Positions 27,600 to 35,730 of a stretch of DNA of 64,000 bases are shown piece by piece. The notes below the pieces were generated by a model, which did not search any database, was not told the DNA's origin, and saw only the letters and a list, made by a program, of their open reading frames with translations. Origin of the DNA: Aminipila sp032051575 (GTDB lineage Bacteria > Bacillota > Clostridia > Peptostreptococcales > Anaerovoracaceae); assembly GCF_032051575.1 (NCBI RefSeq), contig NZ_DAMBYD010000014.1:44452-108451 (forward strand). The letters run 5' to 3'. Numbering within the stretch: position 1 is the stretch's first letter; each line of letters starts with the position of its first letter. The position numbers and the translations under genes are program-made.

Positions 27600-27887
27600 A
27601 TGGAAAGAATTATTAGTTGCTGTGGTGTGGAATGCTCGAATTGTAACTATTATCCCGATGAATGTACAGGCTGTCCTTCAATCAAAGGTAAACCCTACTG
27701 GATAGAATACACTGATGATTCCATATGTGACATTTATGATTGCTGCATCAATAAAAAATTCTTTTCTCACTGTGGCCAATGTAAAAGCCTGCCTTGCCAA
27801 CGCTATAATCGTAGCGACCCAACTAAAACCTCTGAAGAAAATCAAAAAATCCTCCGTGAGCAATTAGAACAGCTTCAGACTATGTAA
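27600..27887 (+). CDS. Cys-rich DUF3795-like protein
   Basis: A 95-residue protein with eleven Cys: ISCCGVECSNCNYYPDECTGC, then CDIYDCC and HCGQCKSLPC, as in the DUF3795 family, likely a metal or cluster binder of unknown function. ATG 27600 with GGAGG upstream. Alone between two minus-strand genes. Confidence 0.78.
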   Translation: MERIISCCGVECSNCNYYPDECTGCPSIKGKPYWIEYTDDSICDIYDCCINKKFFSHCGQCKSLPCQRYNRSDPTKTSEENQKILREQLEQLQTM

Positions 27888-27908
27888 AAAATCAGTATTG
27901 CAAAAATA

Positions 27909-27940
27909 CAGACTGGTATCAGAAATCTGATACCAGTCTT
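27909..27940. terminator. Bidirectional terminator between the DUF3795 gene and hydA
   Basis: GACTGGTATCAG-aaat-CTGATACCAGTC (27911-27922, 27927-27938), a perfect 12-base stem between convergent genes. Confidence 0.85.
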
Positions 27941-27946
27941 AAAGTG

Positions 27947-29692
27947 CTATTTATTAATCTTTCTCTTCACATAAGTCGTATGAAGAATTTCATGTGCCTT
28001 GTGGCTTCCTGGTTCTCCCAGATATTCTGCATAAAGTTTCTTGATTGCAGGATTTTCATGGGATTTTCTTATTGGTTTTGAAGCATCAATTCCATAAAGT
28101 GCACTTGCACGCATTGCCTTAATATCAAATTTATTTTTAGTTCTTGCACTATGTCTAGGCTGCCCCCCGCCATTTACGCATCCTCCAGGGCAAGCCATCA
28201 TTTCTACAAAATGATAATTTGCTTCACCAGATTTAATTTGGTCCATTACTTTCCTTGCATTCGCAAGACCTGAAGCAACGGCAACATGAATGTCCATACC
28301 AGCCACATTATAAGTAGCTTCTTTGATTCCCTCTGTACCTCTTACTTCTGAGAAATCTAGTTTCTTAAGTTCGTCGCCTGTTAATGTTTCTACTGCAGTT
28401 CTAAGTGCAGCTTCCATTACACCTCCAGTAGCTCCAAAGATTACTCCTGCACCAGTTGATTCTCCCAGAGGATTATCAAACTCACCGTTTGGAAGGTTAG
28501 TGAAATCAAGACCTACTTGGTCAATCATTCTTGCAAGTTCTCTTGTTGTAATGGCAATATCAACATCAGGATATCCAGATGCATCCTGATTTTCTCTTGT
28601 TCGCTCAAACTTCTTAGCTGTACAAGGCATCACACTGACACTCACGATTTTAGCAGGATCAATTCCCATTTTTTCAGCAAAGTAAGTCTTGGTAATTGCT
28701 CCAAACATTTGTTGAGGTGATTTACAAGAAGACAAATGTTCAATCATATCCGGATAGAAATGCTCACAAAACTTAACCCATCCAGGGGAACACGAAGTTA
28801 TAAGCGGTAATGTACCTCCATTTTTAACTCTATTTAAAAACTCATTTGCTTCTTCCATAATCGTTAAGTCGGCAGCAAAATCAGTATCAAATACTTTATC
28901 AAATCCAAGCATACGAAGAGCTGTTACCATTTTACCCTCTACTTCACTACCAATATGAAGTTTATACACTTCACCAAGTGCTGCTCTCACTGATGGCGCT
29001 GTTTGCACGATTACATATTTATCAGGATCATTAATCGCCTCAAACACCTCATCGGTCTGATCCTTCTCTGATATAGCACCAGTTGGGCAAGCCATTAGAC
29101 ACTGTCCACAGTTAACACAACTAGTAACACCTAAATCCAAAAAGAATGCAGTATCAATAATAGTATCAAAGCCTCTTCCATTAGCTCCTAAGATACCGAT
29201 TCCCTGTACTTTTTCACACATAGCAACACATCTTCTGCATAGAATACATTTATGGCTGTCTCTAACCATATGTATAGCAGTATCGTCGAACATTCTTTCC
29301 GGCATAGAGCCTGCATATTTTGCCGAATCGTCTACATGTAGCTTATGACAAAGCTTGATTAGCTCACAGTTACCTGAACTTCCACATGAAAAGCAATCAA
29401 TAGTATGGTTAGACATAAGCAATTGTAATGTTTTCTTTCTGGAATCTAAAACTCTTTTACTGTTGGTTATAATCTCCATATTAGGTGTAATAGGATGTAC
29501 ACAAGCAGCAACCAGAGTCCTCGCTCCTTTAACTTCAACTACGCACATACGGCATGCACCAATTTCATTTATATCTTTTAAATAGCATAATGTTGGTATT
29601 TCAATATGTGCCAGCTGGGCCGCCTCAAGTATAGTGGATCCAGCCGGAGCAGAAATTTCCATCCCATTTATTTTAACCGCGATATTCTCCAT
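27947..29692 (-). CDS. hydA: [FeFe]-hydrogenase catalytic subunit HydA (NAD-linked, multimeric type)
   Basis: A 581-residue subunit. Order: [2Fe-2S] ferredoxin domain (residues 1-75), His-Cys [4Fe-4S] motif (HTIDCFSCGSSGNCEL), two [4Fe-4S] (CILCRRCVAMC, CVNCGQCLMAC), then the H-cluster domain with L1 TSCSPGW, L2 VMPCTAKKFE and L3 MACPGGCVNGGG, and a short C-terminal small-subunit-like tail. With HydB and HydC it would couple NADH and ferredoxin to H2. L1 has Ser at the second Cys position. It is last in the operon; maturation uses hydF at 4.4 kb. Confidence 0.96.
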   Translation of the reverse strand: MENIAVKINGMEISAPAGSTILEAAQLAHIEIPTLCYLKDINEIGACRMCVVEVKGARTLVAACVHPITPNMEIITNSKRVLDSRKKTLQLLMSNHTIDCFSCGSSGNCELIKLCHKLHVDDSAKYAGSMPERMFDDTAIHMVRDSHKCILCRRCVAMCEKVQGIGILGANGRGFDTIIDTAFFLDLGVTSCVNCGQCLMACPTGAISEKDQTDEVFEAINDPDKYVIVQTAPSVRAALGEVYKLHIGSEVEGKMVTALRMLGFDKVFDTDFAADLTIMEEANEFLNRVKNGGTLPLITSCSPGWVKFCEHFYPDMIEHLSSCKSPQQMFGAITKTYFAEKMGIDPAKIVSVSVMPCTAKKFERTRENQDASGYPDVDIAITTRELARMIDQVGLDFTNLPNGEFDNPLGESTGAGVIFGATGGVMEAALRTAVETLTGDELKKLDFSEVRGTEGIKEATYNVAGMDIHVAVASGLANARKVMDQIKSGEANYHFVEMMACPGGCVNGGGQPRHSARTKNKFDIKAMRASALYGIDASKPIRKSHENPAIKKLYAEYLGEPGSHKAHEILHTTYVKRKINK

Positions 29693-29706
29693 TCTGACCT
29701 TCCCTC

Positions 29707-31497
29707 CTACTCTTTAGTTATTGCACCAAAATGACAATTATTTAAACAAGCTCCACACTTAATACACTTCTTCGTATCAATAACATGAGCCTTTTTTGTT
29801 TCTCCGCTAATTGCACCTTCTGAACAAATCTTTAAACATAACGTGCACCCTTTGCACTTATCTGGATCAATTTTGAAAGTTAGCAATGCTTTACATACTT
29901 TTGCTGGACAGACCTTATCTGTAACATGAGCAATATACTCATCTTTAAAGAATCTAAGTGTTGATAATACTGGATTTGGAGCAGTCTGACCAAGCCCGCA
30001 TAATGCGTTATCTTTAATATAATATGCCAATTCCTCTAATTTATCTAAATCCTCAAGAGTACCTTTACCTTCTGTAATATTTTCTAGGATTTCATGCATT
30101 CTTTTTGTTCCAACTCTGCATGGTGTACATTTTCCACAAGACTCATCTACAGTGAAATCTAAGAAAAATTTAGCAATATCAACCATACAATTGTCTTCAT
30201 CCATAACAATAAGTCCACCAGAACCCATCATGGAGCCTATGGAAATCAGATTATCATAATCAATTGCAATGTCATAATGCTCCGCAGGAATACATCCACC
30301 TGAAGGGCCGCCTGTCTGAGCTGCCTTAAACTTCTTTCCATTAGGAATTCCACCGCCAATTTCTTCAATGACAGTTCTTAAAGTTGTTCCCATAGGTACT
30401 TCCACAAGTCCTGTGTTCTTAACTTTTCCTCCTAACGCAAATACTTTTGTTCCCTTTGATTTTTCAGTACCCATTGAAGCAAACCATTCCGGTCCATTTA
30501 GAATAATCTGAGGAATATTTGCTGAAGTTTCAACATTGTTAAGGATAGTAGGGCTATCAAATAAACCCTTTACTGCTGGAAATGGCGGTCTTGGTCTTGG
30601 TTCTCCACGGTTGCCTTCAATCGAAGTCATTAACGCAGTTTCTTCGCCACATACAAATGCTCCTGCCCCAAGTCGTAATTCAATATCAAAGTTGAAATCT
30701 GTCCCAAAAATATTTCTACCTAATAGCCCATATTCCCTTGCCTGATTTATAGCAATCTTTAATCTTTCAACTGCAATTGGGTATTCAGCACGAACATAAA
30801 TATACCCCTGATCTGCACCAATAGCATAACCAGCTATTGCCATCGCCTCAAGCACAACATGAGGATCACCCTCTAATACAGATCGATCCATAAATGCTCC
30901 CGGATCGCCTTCATCTGCATTACAGCAAACATATTTTTGAACTTGGCCTCTATTTCCTGAAGCAAACTTCCATTTCATTCCTGTTGGAAATCCAGCACCA
31001 CCTCTGCCTCTAAGTCCACTGTCTAAAATTGTTTGTACTACTTCATCTGGAGTCATTTCAGTAAGAACTTTACCTAAAGCTTCATAACCCCTTGTACCAA
31101 TGTATTCATCAATACTTTCAGGATTAATATATCCACAATTCCTTAGTGCAATACGTTTTTGTTTTTTATAAAAATTAGTGTCATTTAATCCTTTTACTCC
31201 TTCTGAAGTTAACGTTTCATCATATACTAAACGTTTTACTATCCGCCCCTTCACAAGGTGTTCTTTTACAATCTCTTCTACATCCTCAGTTTTGACCATT
31301 GAGTAAAACACCTGATCAGGATATATAAGTACTACCGGACCCAAAGCGCAAAGGCCAAAACATCCAGTCTTTACTACCGCAACTTCACTTTCAAGACCTA
31401 CCTTTTTGATGTTATCTTCAAGAGCCTCTATTATTTTCATGCTTCCGGAGGAAGTACATCCTGTACCACCACAAACCAATACATGTGAACGAACCAT
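29707..31497 (-). CDS. hydB: HydB, NuoF-like FMN/NADH subunit of the multimeric hydrogenase
   Basis: A 596-residue subunit. An N-terminal thioredoxin-like [2Fe-2S] domain (CGGTGCTSSG, TGCFGLC) precedes the NuoF core with NADH/FMN sites (GRGGAGFPTGMKW, CNADEGDPGAFMDR), the [4Fe-4S] motif SCGKCTPCR near residue 480, and two C-terminal ferredoxin clusters (CKGCTLCLKIC, CIKCGACLNNC). This domain order is that of electron-bifurcating HydB. It is 14 bases upstream of hydA. Confidence 0.95.
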   Translation of the reverse strand: MVRSHVLVCGGTGCTSSGSMKIIEALEDNIKKVGLESEVAVVKTGCFGLCALGPVVLIYPDQVFYSMVKTEDVEEIVKEHLVKGRIVKRLVYDETLTSEGVKGLNDTNFYKKQKRIALRNCGYINPESIDEYIGTRGYEALGKVLTEMTPDEVVQTILDSGLRGRGGAGFPTGMKWKFASGNRGQVQKYVCCNADEGDPGAFMDRSVLEGDPHVVLEAMAIAGYAIGADQGYIYVRAEYPIAVERLKIAINQAREYGLLGRNIFGTDFNFDIELRLGAGAFVCGEETALMTSIEGNRGEPRPRPPFPAVKGLFDSPTILNNVETSANIPQIILNGPEWFASMGTEKSKGTKVFALGGKVKNTGLVEVPMGTTLRTVIEEIGGGIPNGKKFKAAQTGGPSGGCIPAEHYDIAIDYDNLISIGSMMGSGGLIVMDEDNCMVDIAKFFLDFTVDESCGKCTPCRVGTKRMHEILENITEGKGTLEDLDKLEELAYYIKDNALCGLGQTAPNPVLSTLRFFKDEYIAHVTDKVCPAKVCKALLTFKIDPDKCKGCTLCLKICSEGAISGETKKAHVIDTKKCIKCGACLNNCHFGAITKE

Positions 31498-31510
31498 TAT
31501 AATTCCCTCC

Positions 31511-31882
31511 TTACAATTCTGTTGAATCTAATGTATATTTACTTACAATAAGGCCTCTTACAATATGCTGTTCAAATACTTCTCTAGCCTTTTCCGGATC
31601 CATTTTTATATAAGTAACCTTTTCGCGACCTGGCTCATAAATCTCTACTATAGGTTCATATTGACACAATCCAATACAACCAGTCTGCGTAACAACTATA
31701 TCTTTTAATCCTTTTTCATTTACTGCATCTGCCAAGGTATTTAAAACAGGCCTAGCACCACTTGCAATACCACAAGTTGCCATTCCAACTACTACACGCA
31801 TTTGAGAACCAGTTTCATTTCTTACTCCCATTTGGTTCTGCACTCTATCTCTTATCGCTTTTAATTCCTCAAGTGACTTCAT
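31511..31882 (-). CDS. [2Fe-2S] thioredoxin-like ferredoxin (HydD-like)
   Basis: A 123-residue single thioredoxin-like [2Fe-2S] domain with Cys in ATCGIASGA and in TGCIGLCQYEP, plus a helical N-terminus (ELKAIRDRVQNQM). Often encoded between hydC and hydB in clostridial bifurcating hydrogenase operons, where it may be an accessory electron carrier or a subunit. 13 bases upstream of hydB. Confidence 0.88.
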   Translation of the reverse strand: MKSLEELKAIRDRVQNQMGVRNETGSQMRVVVGMATCGIASGARPVLNTLADAVNEKGLKDIVVTQTGCIGLCQYEPIVEIYEPGREKVTYIKMDPEKAREVFEQHIVRGLIVSKYTLDSTEL

Positions 31883-31908
31883 ACTTCACCTTGCCTTTCC
31901 ACTATATG

Positions 31909-32466
31909 TCACAGCGGTAACCCGCCATCAACTTCTTTTTTATTTTCATCTAAATATTCTTGTAGATATGTTAGTATTTCTGGTGTATTTAAAGGAACTC
32001 CATTTAAAATTTCTTTAAACTCACGAGTATCAAGCCTAAATTTATTACAATCGTATGAATATATAAACACAAAATCAATATTTATGTTAAATGCTATTAA
32101 TGTATAAATTGTGTTGCTTATGTCTCCTAGCGGCATTCTGTCTATATGAGAAAGCCTAAAAGAAGCTTTTATTTCAGTGCCTTTACCAATTTCCGAACCT
32201 ATAGTAAAATCCCCACCGGAACTTTCAGCTGCCAATTTAAAAAATGGTATTCCCATCCCAACTTTCCTAGTGGTTCTAGTTGTGAAAAATGGATCAACCG
32301 CTTTATGAAGCTGCTCTTCACTCATTCCTTTTCCATTGTCCTTGATTATTGCTGTCAAAGCATCCTTATGATTATCAATGATTACCTCTATCGAAATCAG
32401 CGAAGCTTCAGCTCTTATGGAATTTTCTGCAATATCTAAAATATTCAATGAAATTTCCGTCATCAT
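31909..32466 (-). CDS. Stand-alone histidine-kinase-type ATPase in the hydrogenase operon
   Basis: A 185-residue GHKL ATPase: N-box DIAENSIRA, G1 DNGKGM, F-box PFFTTR, G2 GMGIPFFK and GKGTEIK, all intact. There is no phospho-accepting His helix, no sensor and no membrane segment. The last 65 residues form an unassigned alpha/beta tail. It starts just after hydC (ATGATG; weak SD inside the hydC end). It could be an anti-sigma-like kinase or a switch protein that reads the redox state. A similar gene is common at this place in Clostridia, to my knowledge without an assigned role. Confidence 0.82.
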   Translation of the reverse strand: MMTEISLNILDIAENSIRAEASLISIEVIIDNHKDALTAIIKDNGKGMSEEQLHKAVDPFFTTRTTRKVGMGIPFFKLAAESSGGDFTIGSEIGKGTEIKASFRLSHIDRMPLGDISNTIYTLIAFNINIDFVFIYSYDCNKFRLDTREFKEILNGVPLNTPEILTYLQEYLDENKKEVDGGLPL

Positions 32467-32472
32467 ATATTT

Positions 32473-32973
32473 TTACACTTCTCTATAGTTATCTATAATT
32501 TTCTCAACATCATCTACTGTTACACGTCCATGAACATCATCATCAACAATCATGACTGGCGCTAATCCGCAAGCTCCTACACAGCGGCATGCTTCTAAAG
32601 AAAACATCCCATCGGGTGTACATTCGCCGCCTACAATTCCTAGCACTTCCATAAGTTTATTATAAATATCTCCCGAGCCCTTCACATAGCATGCTGTGCC
32701 TAGGCAGACAGATACTGTATGTTTCCCCTTTGGAGTTAATGAAAATTGTGAGTAAAATGTACTTACACCATAAACCTTTTCAAGTGGCACCCCTAAAGCA
32801 TCGGATATCATTGTCTGAACTTCAATGGGTAAATAGCCATAAATATTTTGGGCCTCCTGCATAATTGGCATTAAGCAGCCTTTATCATCTCTAAACTGAT
32901 TAATTACTTTTAGTAATTGTTCTTCTTGCTCTTTTGTCCCTTGGAAAGGGATCTCATTTTTAATGCAAGCCAA
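32473..32973 (-). CDS. hydC: HydC, NuoE-like [2Fe-2S] subunit
   Basis: A 166-residue NuoE-type protein. An N-terminal helical bundle (INQFRDDKGCLMPIMQEAQN) leads into a thioredoxin-like [2Fe-2S] fold with CLGTACYVKG and CRCVGACGLAP. It carries electrons with HydB. First gene of the minus-strand hydrogenase operon, preceded by AGGAGGAA, and divergent from the sensory module. Confidence 0.95.
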   Translation of the reverse strand: MACIKNEIPFQGTKEQEEQLLKVINQFRDDKGCLMPIMQEAQNIYGYLPIEVQTMISDALGVPLEKVYGVSTFYSQFSLTPKGKHTVSVCLGTACYVKGSGDIYNKLMEVLGIVGGECTPDGMFSLEACRCVGACGLAPVMIVDDDVHGRVTVDDVEKIIDNYREV

Positions 32974-33073
32974 ATTTAATTCCTCCTTACTATTTACAAA
33001 TATAATACAACATGCGATAATAGTACAAAATTAGTTATATCACTTTATTGCACAAAAATCTACAAAAAAATAT

Positions 33074-33106
33074 AAAGTTAAGACTTGTATAATATTGTCT
33101 AACTTT
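33074..33106 (+). promoter_or_regulatory. -10 box framed by an inverted repeat, sensory operon
   Basis: TATAAT at 33088-33093 lies between AAAGTTAAGAC (33074-33084) and GTCTAACTTT (33097-33106), an inverted repeat imperfect by one base. No good -35 is visible. It may be an activator or repressor site for the plus-strand operon. The minus-strand hydC promoter may be TTGTAC with TATTAT in 33008-33034. Confidence 0.45.
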
Positions 33107-33148
33107 TAACGGCTTCTAATTTTATTTGATTATTTATTGGAGGTAAAT

Positions 33149-33505
33149 ATGCAAATTAAAGATATTATCTTGCTGTTAGATGCAACCATATTCAGTGGTG
33201 AAAATCTGCAGGATACTTTTGCACAGGGTGCTTTTGCATCTGATTTAATGAGTGATGTTTTAGCTTTAGTAAAAGAGCAGAATATTCTTCTTACTGGTCT
33301 TTGTAACACTCAGGTTCTTCGAACCGCTGAAATGCTTGATATGAACTGTGTCATCTTAGTTAGAGGCAAAGTCCCTACTGAAGAATTTATTAAAATGGCG
33401 GCAGAAAAAAATATATGTTTACTGGCTACAAAGGAAACTATGTTTAAATCTTGCGGCCTTCTTTATTCAAATGGGCTTCATGGAGGAAACATTAATGAAC
33501 GATAA
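33149..33505 (+). CDS. DRTGG-type domain protein, first copy
   Basis: A 118-residue soluble protein of the small DRTGG-like alpha/beta family. Seen: ILLTGLCNTQVLRTAEMLDM, then CVILVRGKVPTEEFIKMAAEKNI, a pattern shared with the second copy at 35386. DRTGG domains accompany CBS and phosphotransacetylase proteins and are presumed ligand or nucleotide binders. ATG 33149 has GGAGG upstream. It overlaps the next gene by 11 bases. Confidence 0.72.
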   Translation: MQIKDIILLLDATIFSGENLQDTFAQGAFASDLMSDVLALVKEQNILLTGLCNTQVLRTAEMLDMNCVILVRGKVPTEEFIKMAAEKNICLLATKETMFKSCGLLYSNGLHGGNINER

Positions 33506-33926
33506 CACTATCCTTTCTCTGCGCTACACTGTTGTACCTAATGATTTTTCGCGTGCGGGGGAAGCTAGCAGTGATGTAAAAAATACGCTTAAACAACTAG
33601 GAGTTTCACCTGATATAATCCGAAAAGTATCTATAGCCTTATATGAAGGTGAAATCAATATGGTTATTCATGCTAATGGAGGAACCATTGATATAAAAGT
33701 AACACCAACACAAATTATTATGGTTCTTACTGATTCTGGTCCCGGTATAACTGATATTGAAAAAGCAATGGAGGCAGGATATTCTACTGCTTCTGAAAGT
33801 GCTAGAGCCTTAGGTTTTGGCGCTGGTATGGGTCTTCCCAATATTAAAAAATATTCTGACCAAATGAAAATAGATACTACAATTGGAATTGGTACAACTT
33901 TAACAATATTTGTTAATTTAGCTTAA
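33495..33926 (+). CDS. RsbT/SpoIIAB-like serine-kinase-type ATPase
   Basis: A 143-residue GHKL ATPase of the anti-sigma regulatory (RsbW/RsbT) type: N-box ALYEGEINMVIHA, G1 TDSGPGI, G2 FGAGMGLPNIKKYSD and GIGTTL. Such proteins phosphorylate STAS-type partners or bind sigma factors; none is in the window. ATG 33495 with GGAGGA upstream. Directly before the sensory hydrogenase gene. Confidence 0.85.
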   Translation: MNDNTILSLRYTVVPNDFSRAGEASSDVKNTLKQLGVSPDIIRKVSIALYEGEINMVIHANGGTIDIKVTPTQIIMVLTDSGPGITDIEKAMEAGYSTASESARALGFGAGMGLPNIKKYSDQMKIDTTIGIGTTLTIFVNLA

Positions 33927-33983
33927 CTTATATATTATCCCTATAACGTCATAAGAAAATAGTATTGAAAGGAAGGGGGAAAA

Positions 33984-35366
33984 ATGGACAAATTTTTTCA
34001 TTCCGTATCTCTAATAGAAGAATTATGTAGCGGATGTATAAACTGTATTAAACGTTGCCCAACTCAGGCTATTCGTGTCAGGCACGGCAAAGCCTGCATA
34101 ACAAAAGAATTTTGTATTGACTGTGGAGAATGTGTTCGAACTTGTCAAAATCACGCAAAAGTGATTAACCGTGATTTTATTAAATGCTTAAATGATTTTG
34201 AATATACGGTAGCTCTGCCTGCACCTTCATTATACAGTCAATTTAATAATATTACCGATATAAATGCTATATTAACGGCCATTTTAATGTTAGGTTTTGA
34301 TGACGTATATGAGGTGGCAGCCAGTGCTGAAGTAGTTACAGAGGCTACTAAAGATTATGTCAATACCCATAGAGAGCAGTGGCCTTTAGTAAGTACTGCA
34401 TGCCCTTCTGTGGTCCGGCTCATTCGGGTACGTTTTCCCAACTTAATTGATCACTTACTTCCATTGCACCCTCCTGTAGAAATAGCAGCAGCAGCAGCCA
34501 GAAAAAAAGCCATCGAAAAAACTGGTCTGCCATCCGAAAAAATAGGTATTATCTTTATCTCACCTTGTTCATCAAAGGTAGCTTACATTAAAGAACCTCT
34601 TGGTATGGAAAAGAGTTCTATAGACAGAGCCATTGGAATAACTGATATTTATCCATTAATCCTAGCTCACTTGCAAGAAGCCTCCCAATCTCCTTTAAAT
34701 CTTGCCACTGCTGGCAGAATCGGAATTGGCTGGGGCCGAAGTAGTGGTGAAGCTCTTGCTCTTGAGACAGATGAATATTTGTCTGCTGATGGAATTGAAA
34801 ATGTCCTGCAGGTTCTGGAAGACCTAGAGGATGAAAAATTGAGTGGCCTAAGATTTATAGAACTTGATGCATGCAATGGAGGATGTGTAGGTGGAATTTT
34901 AACCGTAGAAAATCCTTTTATTGCTAAAACCAAATTAAAGAAAATAAAAGAATCATTACCGGAGAGACATACCGAAGAACATAAACATATGTCTTATGAA
35001 GAATTATTCTGGAATGTGGATGTAGTTTACGAACCCGTATTTCAATTAAGCGGCAACTTTATTGAAAGTGTGGCACTTATGAATCAAGTGAACACTATCT
35101 ATGAAAAATTTCCTAAATTAGATTGCGGCATTTGTGGGGCTCCCACTTGTAAAGCCCTTGCAGAAGACATTGTTAAGGGTAATGCAACTGAAAATCAATG
35201 CATTCATATTTTAAAGCAGCAAATCCATGAAATTTCCAAAGATGCTACTGCCTTTGCAAATGATACCACTTTAAATGCTGCCAATACCCCTGACTATGTA
35301 ACAAAATTAAAGAAGTATATAAATCAAATTGCAACACTGGATAATGACCTTAATCGTGAAAAATAA
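33984..35366 (+). CDS. Putative sensory [FeFe]-hydrogenase (HydS, group D-like)
   Basis: A 460-residue protein. Two [4Fe-4S] motifs (CSGCINCIKRC, CIDCGECVRTC) precede an H-cluster domain with L1 STACPSVV, L2 ISPCSSK and L3 DACNGGCVGG, so all four cluster-ligating Cys are kept. The proton-transfer Cys before the L1 ligand is Ala, as in HydS proteins. A C-terminal CGICGAPTCKA...C motif indicates another [4Fe-4S], and there is no PAS domain. This matches the group D sensory type (Thermoanaerobacter mathranii HydS) better than group C. SD GGAAGGGGG. Presumed to sense H2 or redox and signal to its operon partners; inferred. Confidence 0.85.
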   Translation: MDKFFHSVSLIEELCSGCINCIKRCPTQAIRVRHGKACITKEFCIDCGECVRTCQNHAKVINRDFIKCLNDFEYTVALPAPSLYSQFNNITDINAILTAILMLGFDDVYEVAASAEVVTEATKDYVNTHREQWPLVSTACPSVVRLIRVRFPNLIDHLLPLHPPVEIAAAAARKKAIEKTGLPSEKIGIIFISPCSSKVAYIKEPLGMEKSSIDRAIGITDIYPLILAHLQEASQSPLNLATAGRIGIGWGRSSGEALALETDEYLSADGIENVLQVLEDLEDEKLSGLRFIELDACNGGCVGGILTVENPFIAKTKLKKIKESLPERHTEEHKHMSYEELFWNVDVVYEPVFQLSGNFIESVALMNQVNTIYEKFPKLDCGICGAPTCKALAEDIVKGNATENQCIHILKQQIHEISKDATAFANDTTLNAANTPDYVTKLKKYINQIATLDNDLNREK

Positions 35367-35385
35367 GAAAAAAGGTTGTGATGAT

Positions 35386-35730
35386 ATGAACATAAATCAA
35401 TTAATTTCCAAGAACATATTTACATTAGCGAACGATGGTGGGAATGGTAATTTTTCCATAGCAAAACCTTTCTGCTGTGACCTTTTAAGCATAGCCATGG
35501 GTAAAGCTCCCGCAGGCTGTGTATGGGTGACGGTTATGGGAAATTCTAACACTTTGGCTGTAGCTTCTCTGGCTGAAGCTGCCTGCATCATATTTGCTGA
35601 AGGTATTACATTAGATGATGCTGCTTTAAATAAAGCAAAAGAGCATAACATAACTGTCATGTATACGGAGTTGCCAATTTTTGATGCAGCTCTTAAAGTA
35701 CATCAATTAATTCAGGAGTATGTAATATGA
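35386..35730 (+). CDS. DRTGG-type domain protein, second copy
   Basis: A 114-residue protein similar in layout to the one at 33149: VWVTVMGNSNTLAVASLAEA, then CIIFAEGITLDDAALNKAKEHNI. Probably a binding module that may pair with the first copy. ATG 35386 is preceded by an AAAAAAGG site; its 3' end overlaps the PHP gene by four bases (ATGA). Confidence 0.7.
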   Translation: MNINQLISKNIFTLANDGGNGNFSIAKPFCCDLLSIAMGKAPAGCVWVTVMGNSNTLAVASLAEAACIIFAEGITLDDAALNKAKEHNITVMYTELPIFDAALKVHQLIQEYVI

